64,000 nt of DNA from Rhizophlyctis rosea. Lineage: Eukaryota; Chytridiomycota; Chytridiomycetes; Rhizophlyctidales; Rhizophlyctidaceae. Positions 21,235 to 32,399 of this stretch are shown here, piece after piece. The DNA is taken from the NCBI GenBank assembly GCA_027596075.1, contig JADGJC010000022.1, forward strand, positions 124,001-188,000, given 5' to 3'. A program made the position numbers and the translations under genes. Positions within the stretch are counted from its first letter, which is position 1. Every line of letters starts with the position of its first letter. Below the pieces are notes generated by a model. That model was not told the DNA's origin. It saw only the letters and a list, made by a program, of their open reading frames with translations, and searched no databases.

Positions 21235-22805
21235 TCATCTTTGAGGCTGTATATCTGGTATCATAGATTCCAAGCCATTATCTTTGGACATGAGATGGGC
21301 GAATGTTGTTCTGTCCATCGTTGGGGCGGTTGGTGACACTGCGCAATTTCTGCTCCCCGTCGCAGCAACCATTTGATTGATGATTTGACGAGCGTTCTCG
21401 TAGTCTTCTTCCTGCAAGGGAGGGTTATATGCATGTAAATGATCCATTAATTGCCTCACATAAGACATTGGAAACTTTGACAGTGTCACTCACCCCAACG
21501 ATCGTATCCAATTCGACAAACAGCCCATAATTCGGCGCACATTGAAAGTACCGTTTGTTATTGACGCACCCATCGTTCTTGCCACCTTTTGGGCAAAGTG
21601 AAGAACATTAATAGTTCAGTTTCGGATCCCCACCAAACACAACATCATCGGAACTGCTGACTTGCACTGCTGACTTGATGGTCAACTTACTAGCCTCATC
21701 CAACTCCACGCCAGCCCAAAGGCCATGGTGAAAATCTGTCTCTCCAACGAACCGTAATGTCGCTTTGCGTTTCTCGTCCAGCATGACGCGGGAGCCTGGT
21801 TGAAACTCGCGGGGTGGGCTCATGATGTGGTGGAGGCATAGAGCGAGCTTCATGGGATCCAAGTGGTCGTGCGAGTCGGTTAAGAGGTCGAAGATGTCTG
21901 AGACGGGTGAGATGCTTCTGGTTAGAGCGGATTCGGGAGGAACCAAAACGATAGTTGACGGGGCCGTTATCAAACGTACATTCCAATTTCTCGTTCATGG
22001 TGGTCGATTTCCACCATTTGATGCTCCGAAGGAAGATGTCAAAGGTCACCGACGGTGGCGCCCCACTGCCACCATCATTCGCGGCATGCGAAAGGAGCTC
22101 CCCGCAAAACAGCCGGATAAACACCTATATCAAGATGATTTTGAATCAAAGACATGCAAAAGGATAGGTATTCACACATGTGTGCGAAACTCATCAATCT
22201 CCCCCTTCACGTACCTTCTGTAACACCCAATCATCCCTCAACATCCGAAGGAAAGGATGCACCATCTCGTTCCGTCGTTGAGTGGCCCCCCTCTTCACCT
22301 GATCAGGCCCCAGCACCCCGGCGACATCGTCAGCCGTCACACCATTGATTCGTAGTCGTTGGTAGTGTGCATGGTAGTAATAGACATCATCTATTGAAAC
22401 TAGGATACTTTATATCAGACAGTTGGTACAATGCCGTTGATGAAAAGAGCGCGCGTACAGTATTGGTCTCATTTTGGACCTTATTCTTTTCCCACCCTAA
22501 CTTTGTTGTCTACTCCATTTTGTATTCTTTTTTCACGGTTGAGTGAGAGGGCAAAAATGAAGTAAGAATTGGATGTTTTGTTATTGCGTACATTCATACT
22601 TGGTTGCATAATGATGCGCTTCTTTGGGTTTGAGATGTTTCCATTGGAAAGTGGATGCTCCGGTTCCCATACTTGCTTGCCTCCAAATGGCTTCAAATCT
22701 AATGTAAAATGAGCTAATTGACTGGAAAAGCGCTTCACTGACGGTGGGACGGGTTGGGTAGGATGAAGGCACTGGGCATACACAAAGTACATCTTGCTTA
22801 GTCAT
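21235..22805 (-). CDS. CAP-Gly protein with flanking EF-hand-like helices
   Basis: Six exons (22805-22592, 22390-22215, 22124-21980, 21897-21691, 21585-21494, 21411-21235) keep one frame and give about 336 residues; the start at 22805 is tentative. The CAP-Gly domain is clear at about 205-275: PGSRVMLDEKRKATLRFVG, GLWAGVELDEA, then GKNDGCVNNKRYF and NYGLFVEL. The family usually shows GKNDGSV; here Cys replaces Ser. CAP-Gly domains bind C-terminal EEY/F tails of tubulin and EB proteins. Before it, VTFDIFLRSIKWW and EKLEYIFDLLTDSHDHLD have the spacing of paired EF-hand helices, with a degenerate loop. After it, ENARQIINQMV...MDRTTFAHLM resembles another EF-hand half. I do not know a family with this order; the EF-hand reading is inference. 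Confidence 0.78.
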
Positions 22806-23408
22806 CCACACCTTCACAAGGACCCTGTGGCGCAGTCAAAACACCAATGTTCCCACAAACCCATCACCTTTGAAAATGGATGTAATAGCATGTCATCATG
22901 CGGGAAGTGCTTCACAGATGTTTGCCAAGACAAATGGGTGATACCATCACTGTGTGAGTACCTCACCTATGTGAGCACGGAGTTCGTTCCTTCACGCTGC
23001 GTGATTCCGAGTAGGTGGTCTTCATCCGATCACAGGATGTCAGGATCACCTGGGTCGAGGCATCCAGAAGGTGAGCGCCTCATAATGTAGACTCTCGCCG
23101 GAGACCAGGGCTGGAAGCCATAAAGTTTTCGGAGGGAAGGCGTACCATTGACAATACCGAGCGCCTTGGATCTCCTTCTCGGCAAACAGAATCCCGATCA
23201 CACATCGTCCCTTTTGCAGCTTGCCAAGGTTGAGTAACGTTCCACTAGCGTTGATTTGAAGGGATTTTGGGATTTATATATGAGTCTGGAGGGTAATTTG
23301 AAGGACCCTTTTTTTTTAAAACTATACCCGTGTCCTTTCTTTGCTGTTACCTTGTCCTTACGACAACAGTATACCCATTTTTCGTGCTGAACGAGTCATA
23401 TAACAACC
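22806..23408. promoter_or_regulatory. Divergent upstream region of the CAP-Gly and prominin-like genes
   Basis: 603 b between two divergent starts. GATTTATATATGA at about 23269-23281, some 130 b before the prominin-like ATG, is a TATA-like patch followed by a T run. Confidence 0.4.
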
Positions 23409-26400
23409 ATGCGTCTGAAGAGAAGCATATCGACACTGTTGCCGGTGATCGGCATTTTGCTCCTTTCAAGCGCATTCCTCGCAACAGGACAAGCGGCTCC
23501 ACCACAATGTAAGTTCAAAAAGCTCGCCAGAGGAGAGAATGCATGAACGTGGTGTCACATACGCCGTCCATCTAACCCCACCCTCCCACACCTCAGCAAC
23601 CCCCACCCTCCAACCCCACATCCTCGCCCGCCGGGACGCCGTCACAACAATCGACAACTTCCTCCGCTCCGCCGACCCAAAGGGCAACATCACCCGCTCC
23701 CACTACTACGAGCGCTTCACGCAGCCGAGCTACGGGTACTGGATATGGACGGGCATCGGGTTTTATATCCGGATGGGGTTGAGGAGTGGACAAAAGCATA
23801 TACCTTTGGAAAATTTTGCGGATAGGGATGTGGGCGGGATGACGATGCATTTGCCGGATGGGATGAGTGTGCTGAAGTATTATATAGTAAGTAAGAGGGT
23901 TTTTTTAGCGTTTTGGCGGGGTTTCGTTATGTGGAGATTCGGTGGGGGCGCTTTCAACCGCTGTCAGGGAGGGTGCGCCGTAATGTGCGCGTTGGATATC
24001 TTGTGCCAGCAGATAATACCGCATATCTTCTGCTAACGCCTTTCTTTCCTTCCCACAGCCCGTAATAATCATGCTAGCGACACTCATCTTCACTGGTCTA
24101 TCTCTATGTTGTACCGGTTGCTGTTTGTGTTGCTGTCCCGGCAACCGCCTGTCGCGACGTCAAAAGGATCCATACACCTTCAGACAACGCACGTCCTCGA
24201 TCATCTTCACCTCATTTGTATATTTGATGTGGATGTAAGTTCTTATTATAAGAAAACGGTATCGTCACCTCGTTGCCGAGCGGATTGGATTTTAACACCA
24301 TCCCCCTTCCTGTCAGTTGCGCCATAATGGGCGGCATCCGCGGCACATTCTACGTCAGCGACGTAGTCGACACCATCGTACCTCTTCCCAACAACTCCTT
24401 CGCTTCCATAGATACAGTCGTTGGTTCTCTTTACGCGGGTGTGACGGCCGCCATGTCAACTATGAGCAGCCAGGGGGTGGACCAAGTCATTGGCGCTGTA
24501 CCAACAATCATTGATCTGTCGCCTGTGGCGAACAAGTTCGGTCCGGGTATTGTTACGATTTCAGGGGAGTTGAATACGACGGCAGGGATGGTGACGTTGT
24601 TGCAGGGGAATGCTACGATAGTTGATCAGGCTGTGGGCGATATTACGACGGCTTTGAATGCGGTTTTGAGTGGTGAGTGGGTTTGCGTTTCTTTTTGGTT
24701 TTCCAAGGAGTTGGGCAGCTGCTTCGGCAACTCGCATTGTCTCATACTGGAATTGACCTAACAAATCCCCCATCCCCTTTCCAGCCCTCACAACGATCAG
24801 CACACAAATTTCCAACCTAAACGCCGCCCAGAGCTACAATGACGGCACATCAGACACATATACGCTCACCAACCCAATCCCCGACCCGTCCTCCGCCAGC
24901 ACCGACATCAACAACGCGAAAACCCAAGTCGCAAACAACGCTCCAAACGCCGTGAACCAAGTCAATTCCAACATGGGTTCCATCAACATTGCGCAGTTGG
25001 GCGCGACGGCGTACCAGGTTGGGACGACGATTGCTGGGGATGTACAGGATCAGTTTGATACTGCTATTGATCGTGAGTTTTGTTTGTTGTGTTTTGTGGT
25101 GTTGTGGGAATTGGGGGGTGGGGAAGTAAGTAACAAGCACTGGCTGTCTGGCTGAACTTGTCTGACGTATCTGTATCTGCTTCGTTCCCTTCATTTGCGG
25201 TCCGACAGAGGCGAGAGCCACAGCCAAGGATAACCTCAACAACCTGGAAGCCAACATCATGACGACGGTCAGTGACCTTGGAATCGAAGGCAAGCTTGCG
25301 GACGTCAGAGATCAGTACTTGTCAACGGCGAATGAGTACCTGCCATATGCTACAAAGTATTATCCGTACGCGTAAGTGTTACAGACTCATCAGGAAGTTC
25401 ATTTCAAAACTGATTTCTGTATCTAATTCCGAATCGGACATGATTGTCTGTTGCTTCTTAATCACAGCCGATATGGTCTCTGGGTATTCTTTGCGCTGCC
25501 GGCAATACCCCTTATTGTCATTTTCTTCGGGATCTCGGGGAGGTCGCCGCGTTGCGTCAAATGGTATGGTCCAACCGAATTTTCAAATTGCAAAAATCCC
25601 ACTGAGTGGCAAAATATCATTGTGCTGACGCGCTTGTCCTCAGCTGCCTCATCGGCACAATTCCCATGATCCTCTTCTTCGTCCTCTGGTCCATCCTCCT
25701 AATCATAATCACCGTCCTCCTCGGCGACGGTAAGCCGCCCTTCGACCACCCTCCTCATTCCAACCCCCACTAACCTTCCCCTAGTCTGCACAATAGCGAT
25801 AGACCGCACATCAACTCCACCCCCACTCGACATCATCGCGGCGCAATACCTCGACGCCAACATGACAGCACTGATCCCCACCGTCTTCTCCGTCATTGAT
25901 GACTGCGGAGGCGGGGATTCACTTATTGAAGTGGGCTTACGATATGCGGATACGTTCCAGGCACAGTTCGGGTTCAACGTGTCGGATATGAATATCACAA
26001 GTTTAGCGGGCTCGTATATTGATGATTTTAGTTTTGGGGGGGTGTCGAGTCAGATTAATACGAAGTGAGTTTCTTTTCTGGGAGTGTTGTTGGGTTTGAA
26101 TGGGGACTGGGGGATTTTTGTTCGGTTTTTTGGCATGTTTTGTGTTGTGTGGCTGCACAACCGTTCTTAAAACTTTTCCTCACTCTATCTTTCCCTTCAT
26201 AATCACTTTCCCTCCATGATCTCCATACTTCGTACAAAAACAGCTCCTACACATCCCAATTTTCACCCACATCCGCCCAAACCGCAATCAACAACGCCAA
26301 ATCAGCAATCCAATCATACTCCACAACACCTATAACAAACCTCAAAGCATCAAACATCCAGCCCGCCATAAACGATATCAACAATATCATCACGTACCTC

Positions 26401-28432
26401 CAACACACCTTCACAGCGTCGGAATTCACCTATAACACGGCAAGCGCGGCGAGTAAAGGCACGACAGCGGCGAATAACTTTAATGCTGCGGTGAATGCTG
26501 CTGGTGGGGCGTTGGCAAATCTGCAGGCGCTTGTGGCGGCGACGGGCAGTTTAGGAGGGTTGAGTGGGAAGATTGATGTGCTTGTGACGAAGGTTGGGGA
26601 TTTGAAGATTTGTGTTGGGGATTTGGCGGTATGTTGGTTGAATCTTTTTCGTTGGCTTCGTAAATCGCTTTTTGTGGCTCATATCAACTCTTTTCTTCTT
26701 TTCCTTGCCCGTCAACAGACTCAAGCAACAACAGTCACGAACGATGTCAACACACTTCTTGGACAGATAACCACTTTTGTTAATCAGATTGATACTAATG
26801 TAAGGCATAATTTCCTTTCTTGCTACATTTCAGCCTTACTTCACCCTGTTTTCAATCCTCTCCTAATCGCCGTTGCATAATTTCGCAGATCACAGCCGGA
26901 ATGCCCACCATAAGAAGCATATTATACACCGCAGTAGACGCAGCCCAAACCTCCCTATACGCCCGCACATCCTGCGCACCCGTCGCTCTAGCAATCTACG
27001 ACATCGAAACCATAGCATGTCATGGCGTTCCGTAAGTACCCCCCCCCCCCCCCCCCCCCCCCAAAACCCACGAAACAACCCCCCCCCCCACCACACGNNN
27101 NNNNNNNCGGTTTTTTGGCAGCCCAAACCTGCCTTTACGCCCGCAATTTCTGGGCACCCGTGGCTCTTGCAATTTATGTATTGTAAACATTTGCTTTTTA
27201 TGGGGTTTGGTATTTTCCCCCCCCCCCCCCCCCCCCCAACTCACGCTCATTACTCACCCCCTCCCTCAGTACGGGCCTCGACACATTCTGGCTCGCCTGC
27301 TTCTGGATTGTGTCCTTCGGCACCATGGCCGTTCCGACCTTCACGGGGGCAGCGAATATCCTTGCTGACAAGGACGCGGGCAATGCGGCGACGCTCAGCA
27401 GAAAGAGGGGGAAGAAGGAGAAGAAGGCGAAGAAGGGGAAGGAGGGGAGGAGTGGGGATGCGGTGAATAAGGCGGAGGCTGGGGAGCATCAGTGGAAGAG
27501 TGGGGGTGGGGGTGGTGCTGGTGGCGCGGGGGAGAAGGGGAAGAGTTCGGGAGATGTTAGGAGGGAGGTTGAGGTTAGTAGGCCCGGAATTGTGAAGAGC
27601 GGTGTTTCAATGCGCATCTTAAATACTCACTCACACATCCCCCCCTCCACTCCGTATCCCCCCACCCACAGATCCAGAAAACAAGCATCATGCCCGCCGA
27701 ATCCCCAACCGTCCCGCACGAAACAATGTCGCCCGCATCCCCAATACCCGACTACGACGAAACAGCAGACGAAGCCTCATCTCCAACACACCTCCTCGCC
27801 AACCCGCCCCGTTTCGACTCCGTCGTCCCAGACCAATCCGTCGAAGAACTCCGCCCAGCCTGGCTACGACCTTCACAGGGTCAAGCGAGACCCTCACAAG
27901 CTCAATCGAGACCGTCACAAGGTCAAGCGACACCAGCGAGTTTGAAAGCTAAGGAAGCTGGTGAGTTTTGTCCGATATACAAAAGAGTTTATGTCGCTTT
28001 CTTTCCCACCCCAAGACATTGACTCAAACATCAGCCCATACTTACAATTCCCACCCCCACCCCCACCCGCACCCCACCGGGCCCTACACCCACCCAAACA
28101 TCCCCCCAAACGTCCCTTACTCCCCAACTCTGCACCACAAAGGCTTCGACACAGCCTCCGCACCGCCATTCATGGACGCCTACAACCCCTCTTACCAAGA
28201 CTCACAACACCAACATCAACCTTCATACGACCCATACGCTGGTGGACCCGCCTACGGAAACGAATGGGACCAGGCAGTTCCCGCCGGGGCGTACGATGAT
28301 GACGGCGGACAGGTGTACCCCGCCGTTCCGGAGATGCCGGAACATTTGGTTGGGTATATGAGTCCGCCGGGGTTTGAGCAGGAGTATCATGAGGATGATG
28401 AGAGGTATGGTGGTGGGGGGCAGCATCAGTAG
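23409..28432 (+). CDS. Prominin-like pentaspan membrane glycoprotein
   Basis: Fifteen exons (23409-23508, 23597-23886, 24059-24234, 24317-24672, 24785-25072, 25209-25371, 25468-25563, 25644-25729, 25785-26064, 26244-26628, 26719-26799, 26889-27031, 27270-27573, 27672-27960, 28035-28432) stay in frame for 1144 residues. A signal peptide (1 to about 30) is followed by an extracellular N domain, TM1 (about 131-155) ending in the Cys cluster CCTGCCLCCC, a short basic loop and TM2 (about 175-200). Next come a large Ala/Asn/Thr-rich loop of about 255 residues, TM3 (about 459-478), TM4 (about 490-518), a second large loop of about 300 residues with late cysteines, and TM5 (about 818-845). This is the prominin topology, including the Cys-rich TM1-TM2 loop; Tweety channels are relatives. 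The cytosolic tail is Lys-rich, then Pro/Ser/Gln/His-rich with three RPSQ-type repeats. Prominins shape membrane protrusions. Sequence-level homology needs a profile search. Intron 12 holds a gap and a corrupted copy of exon 12. Confidence 0.72.
27039..27089 (+). repeat. Poly-C tracts (C24 and C11) in intron 12
   Basis: 24 C at 27039-27062, directly after the splice donor, and 11 C at 27079-27089, just before the gap. A further C21 lies at 27217-27237. Confidence 0.85.
27098..27107. other. Assembly gap (10 N) in the prominin-like gene
   Basis: Ten N in intron 12; true length unknown. Confidence 0.97.
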
Positions 28433-28806
28433 TGTGAGATGTTTTGTATGGTGTTGGAGTTTTGATGAGTGTGGGTTATCTTTCCAGTGTTTTTGGATAT
28501 ATGTCTTTTTGTTTAATATTATTGTAATTTTTGAATGACAATCGCGGCGTGTTGTGTTGTGATTGTCTTTTGGCGTCTTTAATGGCAGGGAAGGGAAGGA
28601 AATGGCTATTCCCTTTCGGGAAGAGGCTTCAATGGGTTGTGCATGTCACACGGAATTTTCAAAAAGCATGGATTGAAGGACTTCAATATTTTACGACGAC
28701 GAAAGAGTACATGGCAACATTTTACGTTTACACCGATCTTTCAAACCCGCTTGCCAGCATATCTTCTCCAAACATCCACCTCTCAGCACATGTACAATCC
28801 ACCGAC
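28433..28806. other. Convergent 3' spacer
   Basis: 374 b between the ends of the prominin-like (+) and DUF7918-like (-) genes. TTTAATATTATTGTAATTTT at about 28513 could serve as a 3'-end signal. No gene seen. Confidence 0.45.
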
Positions 28807-30408
28807 CTAGTGTCGGAATCGCCCTTTCTTCAATGGACTCTCGCCCTCAACATCATCTTCCTCGGCATCATCCAAACTCTCCGGTCGCGGGACTGAGGTG
28901 TTGGTCGACGAAACGGTGAAACGAGGATGATCGCCGTCACGCGCAGGGAACGGCGCGACTGGATCGTTGGGGCTGAAAAAGAGCGTTGGACGGGATCGGC
29001 TGTGGGACTGTTTGGATGTAATGAGTTTCGGGAACTAAAATTGGAATTAGTCAAATTGGAAAATGGACCTTTTTGGGACCAACTTGAGTTTGCTCCGCAG
29101 ATGGAGCAAAGAAGGGTGAGTCGTACGGAACGCGTATTGGTTCTCGGATCAACGGACGCTCCTGCAAATGAGGAAATGTTTCAATCTTCGCGTAGTACGA
29201 TGGCCGAGCCGACGATGCGGTGAGTATATCAAACATGAGGGAATAAAGCAAGGGGCATTGCACGCGCGCACCTGCGGACTTTCCTCCAACTCGCGAAACG
29301 GTCTCTTGCGCTTCATATTCGCATCTTTCGTCACTTCCTCACCCGGAGGCTGCACATATGGAATGATGCCTTGCATCTCCAAAGATTCTGAGGTAACGAA
29401 ACTCATCAATGTTCTACGCGATTGGATGATATGAAAAAAATCTGGATGTTCACCTCTGCTCGCATAATTGAAATGGAACGAAACGTAAGGGTCGTCCTCA
29501 AGTTCGTCGTATTCGTGCGATTCGAAAGATTTTTCGCTTGTCGGGGACGGAGAGCGTAGGCTAAGGTTTGATGAGCGATGAGGACACGTAAATGTTAGAT
29601 TCTCCATTTTGTGAGACGAGGACAATCGGTTCCACTGTAGAAGAACTCACATTGTCGTTGAGTCAATTCCGCCAACTCTACCAGTTTGTCGCACCAGCTC
29701 TTCATCCACTGTGGTTGGCCTGTTGACTTGATCCATATCCCAGTCGTTCCGTCGCTCTCCTTGCTTGACCTTCCATAGTTCCACGTAGATTGAGGAGAGG
29801 TCTTTGGCATTCGGTTCTTCCATGACGGCGTCATCGTCTTCTTCTTCATCTGCAGACTCGGATGATGCCTGACTAGATGCCACGTCGTCCCCTTCCACGG
29901 ATGCTGCGTCCTGGCCGACTGTTATTTCGATGTCAGAAGATACGTCGTTGTCCCTTTCGTCCCCGGATGATGAATCGTTGCTTTCATCAGAAGCTGCATC
30001 GCTCTCGCTCATTGCCTGGTCGTCGCCGGGTGATCGTTCACCGTCCGGAAATGGAATTTTATCTCCCACCCGTTCCATGACGTTCTGATGCACCATCCAT
30101 AGAATGCGCCCAAACTGGAAGTGTTGCACCTCGTTGCTCTTGTTGAATCTCCCCTCAATATCAACCCTCTTCTTGTGAGGGACGATTGCCCTTGCAACTG
30201 GCGATTGGTCCGCGTCAAGATATACGCGAGCGTCAAGCAGGTCTTTGTAATCTGACGAACAGCTAACGATAACGATGGAGTATCGCTTCCCTTCTTCTGC
30301 TTGTATCCAGCAAGTGGCACTGTGTGGTGTTTGCAGTGTGTCGAGCTCCTTGACACATACTCCGTCCACGAAGACGCAGCAGTAAACAGACGTGTCAGGG
30401 TGCAGCAT
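28807..30408 (-). CDS. DUF7918-like fungal nuclear/cytosolic protein
   Basis: Exons 30408-29651, 29560-29454, 29387-29272 and a fourth from about 29192 to 28807, with one more short intron (34 or 49 b) inside the last part. The protein is about 400 residues. The N-terminal part (VYCCVFVDGVCVKEL, then CWIQAEEGKRYSIVIV) has the pattern of the lineage-specific DUF7918 domain found in many fungi (WI...GK.F). A second conserved stretch, VSFHFNYASRESLEMQGIIP, follows after a long acidic Ser/Asp/Glu region (about 120-205). KRKRPF and a C-terminal KKGRFRH tail are basic and could be nuclear signals. Function of the family is unknown. The assignment is from memory of the family pattern. Confidence 0.6.
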
Positions 30409-30914
30409 GACGACAGTGGAATATGTGCGAGTGGTTTGTGAAGATACTATGCTCGGTGTGTATTCTCAGGTGATACGAGTATGCAGCAGTACTATTGTTA
30501 TGTACTACTATGGTATGTAAATCTCGCTGTTGGATTTGTCCACTCGCAGCGTGGGAAGATGGAGGAGAGATCTCAAAATAGGCTTTTGGCTGGCTGTTGG
30601 GCGGCAAAAGCTGGAACTTGCAGTGTGCTTACATCAACATATACCCATTATTATGTCATCTTGCAAGTCTGATCGCGTGATCGTGTGACGTTGCTTTGGC
30701 TCCTCGCTCTCCTCTCATGTCTTGCATCGGTGCAAACGCCGTGTGGGCCCTGAAACACCCATACCTACGCGCAATCGCTTACCACCAACGGGTATTTATA
30801 GCATCCACTGTTAGGAACACCTCATACTGATAGGTGGCACGCACCCTAGCTAGCAAGCAACTCCATCCCCCCGGAGCGCGTCTGAAACCCGTCGCGTCCC
30901 GTTCGCTCCGCTGC
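30409..30914. promoter_or_regulatory. Divergent upstream region
   Basis: 506 b between the DUF7918-like (-) and histidine phosphatase (+) starts. It contains GGGTATTTATAGC at about 30789-30801, a TATA-like element roughly 115 b before the phosphatase ATG. Confidence 0.4.
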
Positions 30915-31970
30915 ATGCGTATCCCCTCACTCCCCAACCTCAACTTTAGATCCCTCCCTCCAATGTCTATAAGAACGATATTCATAGTCCGTCACGGCAT
31001 ACGCCAAGACTTTCTAACACCAGAGTTTACTAGTCCCACGGGACGGCCCCACGACCCGCCTTTAGCCGACGACGGCCACAAACAAGCTGAAGACCTTGCA
31101 GATCACTTGGTCAAGATCGGCCCGAACATAAAGTATATCATTTCCTCTCCCTTTTCGCGCTGTCTTCAGACTATCGAACCGTATGCCAAGCGGACGGGTA
31201 TCAAAGTGAAGATTGAGGAGGGGATTGGGGAGTGGTTCAATGGTATGTTGATGTATTTGTGAAAGGCGCTTTGATGTTGCTCAAGGCGGCGCTACACGAG
31301 GCGGTGCGCGCGTGAATGATGGGATACGGGAGAGGCCTCCGTGAAGGTGGTAGATGGTCATAGCGCTCCGGAGGCCGGGAGGTGGGCAAATGGGGCGGGG
31401 CTAGGCATGGGGAATCGTGGGGATGGGGAGAGTGGAGACGACAGATTGATTGACAACAATTGACAAAGAACTTCAACCCCAACAGCATGGGGAAAAGAAT
31501 CCACCGAACCACCACCCCACCCACACCCAACAAAACCCGAACTCCATCGCCTCTTCCCCTCCATAATCGACCCATCCTACACCCCAATAAACTCCACTCA
31601 ACCATCATGGGAAACCAGCGACCAAGTCCACACCCGCTTCGCAAAAGTCCTCGCAGCCCTAATCCCCCACATCGAACAACTCTCCCACCCGGAATCCCAC
31701 CACAACGGCGACCTCCTCCTAGTAACCCACGCCGCAGGAATGATCACCGCAGTCCGCGCCCTGATAGGCGACTCAAAAGCACCCGTCAACTGCGGCGTGG
31801 CAAGTGTTGCTAAACTACGGCGGAGAAGTGATTCATCTTCATCATCGGAAGTGTTGGGCGCGTGGGAAGTAGAGATGGACGGAGATACAAGTCATTTGCC
31901 GGGGGGCACGCAGTATAATTGGAAGTTTTGGGAGGATAGGTTGGTGGAGCAGGATGAGCCTGAGACGTGA
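30915..31970 (+). CDS. Histidine phosphatase (phosphoglycerate-mutase-like) superfamily protein
   Basis: Two exons, 30915-31242 and 31486-31970, join in phase 1 to about 270 residues; a second in-frame ATG at 30963 directly precedes the domain. The RHG motif (IRTIFIVRHGIRQDF) contains the nucleophilic His. PPLADDGHKQAEDLADHL, IISSPFSRCLQTIEPYA and EGIGEWFNAWGKE follow, and the second catalytic His is in LLLVTHAAGMI. The organisation is that of the UBASH3/Tfc7-like branch of branch-1 histidine phosphatases, which act on small phospho-compounds or phosphotyrosine; the substrate here cannot be told. A Pro/His-rich insert (EPPPHPHPTKP) lies just after the splice junction. The 243-b intron is long for this window. 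Confidence 0.85.
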
Positions 31971-32399
31971 TTTGTGGATTTTGAAAGGACATTTGAAGGA
32001 AGTATATTATCGTAGATGCTGTTGAGATGGAGAATGAGAGTGTGCGTGCCGATTGTGGCTGATACTGAAAGAGTTTTCGTGCGTCATGACGGCCGGGACA
32101 TGATCAGAGACAGTGCCACCTATCTCTCTTCGCAGATTGTGGATGTTCCTCGCCACCAAACGCCAAGGCAGCCCATTAGTCATGGCGCATTGCCACCATT
32201 TCACCACCGCACAAACCTTTCTCCCATTCTCCCCTTCCTCTCACATGAGTGTTCATTCCACATCCACCAAGAGAATCGAAAAACTCCACAACTCAAAAGC
32301 AAGAATCCATATACACATTCAACGCGAAACATCCCCATCGACAAAAAACAAATTTTTTTGTCTCCCATATATCAACATTAGCAAAGCGTGTCCCCCAAT
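31971..32399. other. Convergent 3' spacer
   Basis: 429 b between the phosphatase (+) and tropomodulin-like (-) stops. A-rich (ACAAAAAACAAATTTTTTTG near 32340-32360). No gene seen. Confidence 0.45.

Larger units (their letters stand above)
26941..27237 (+). repeat. Corrupted direct copy of exon 12 end across a gap
   Basis: 26941-27062 (exon 12 end, donor and C24 run) and 27119-27237 (after the gap) align without indels from CAGCCCAAACC through the donor region into the poly-C run. About 50 of the first 60 bases are identical, and most changes in the second copy are to T or G. This looks like an unmerged contig end. Confidence 0.8.

Noticed and set aside
27039..27237. Spaced poly-C tracts as a regulatory array
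   Set aside because: Explained by a duplicated low-quality contig end around a gap.
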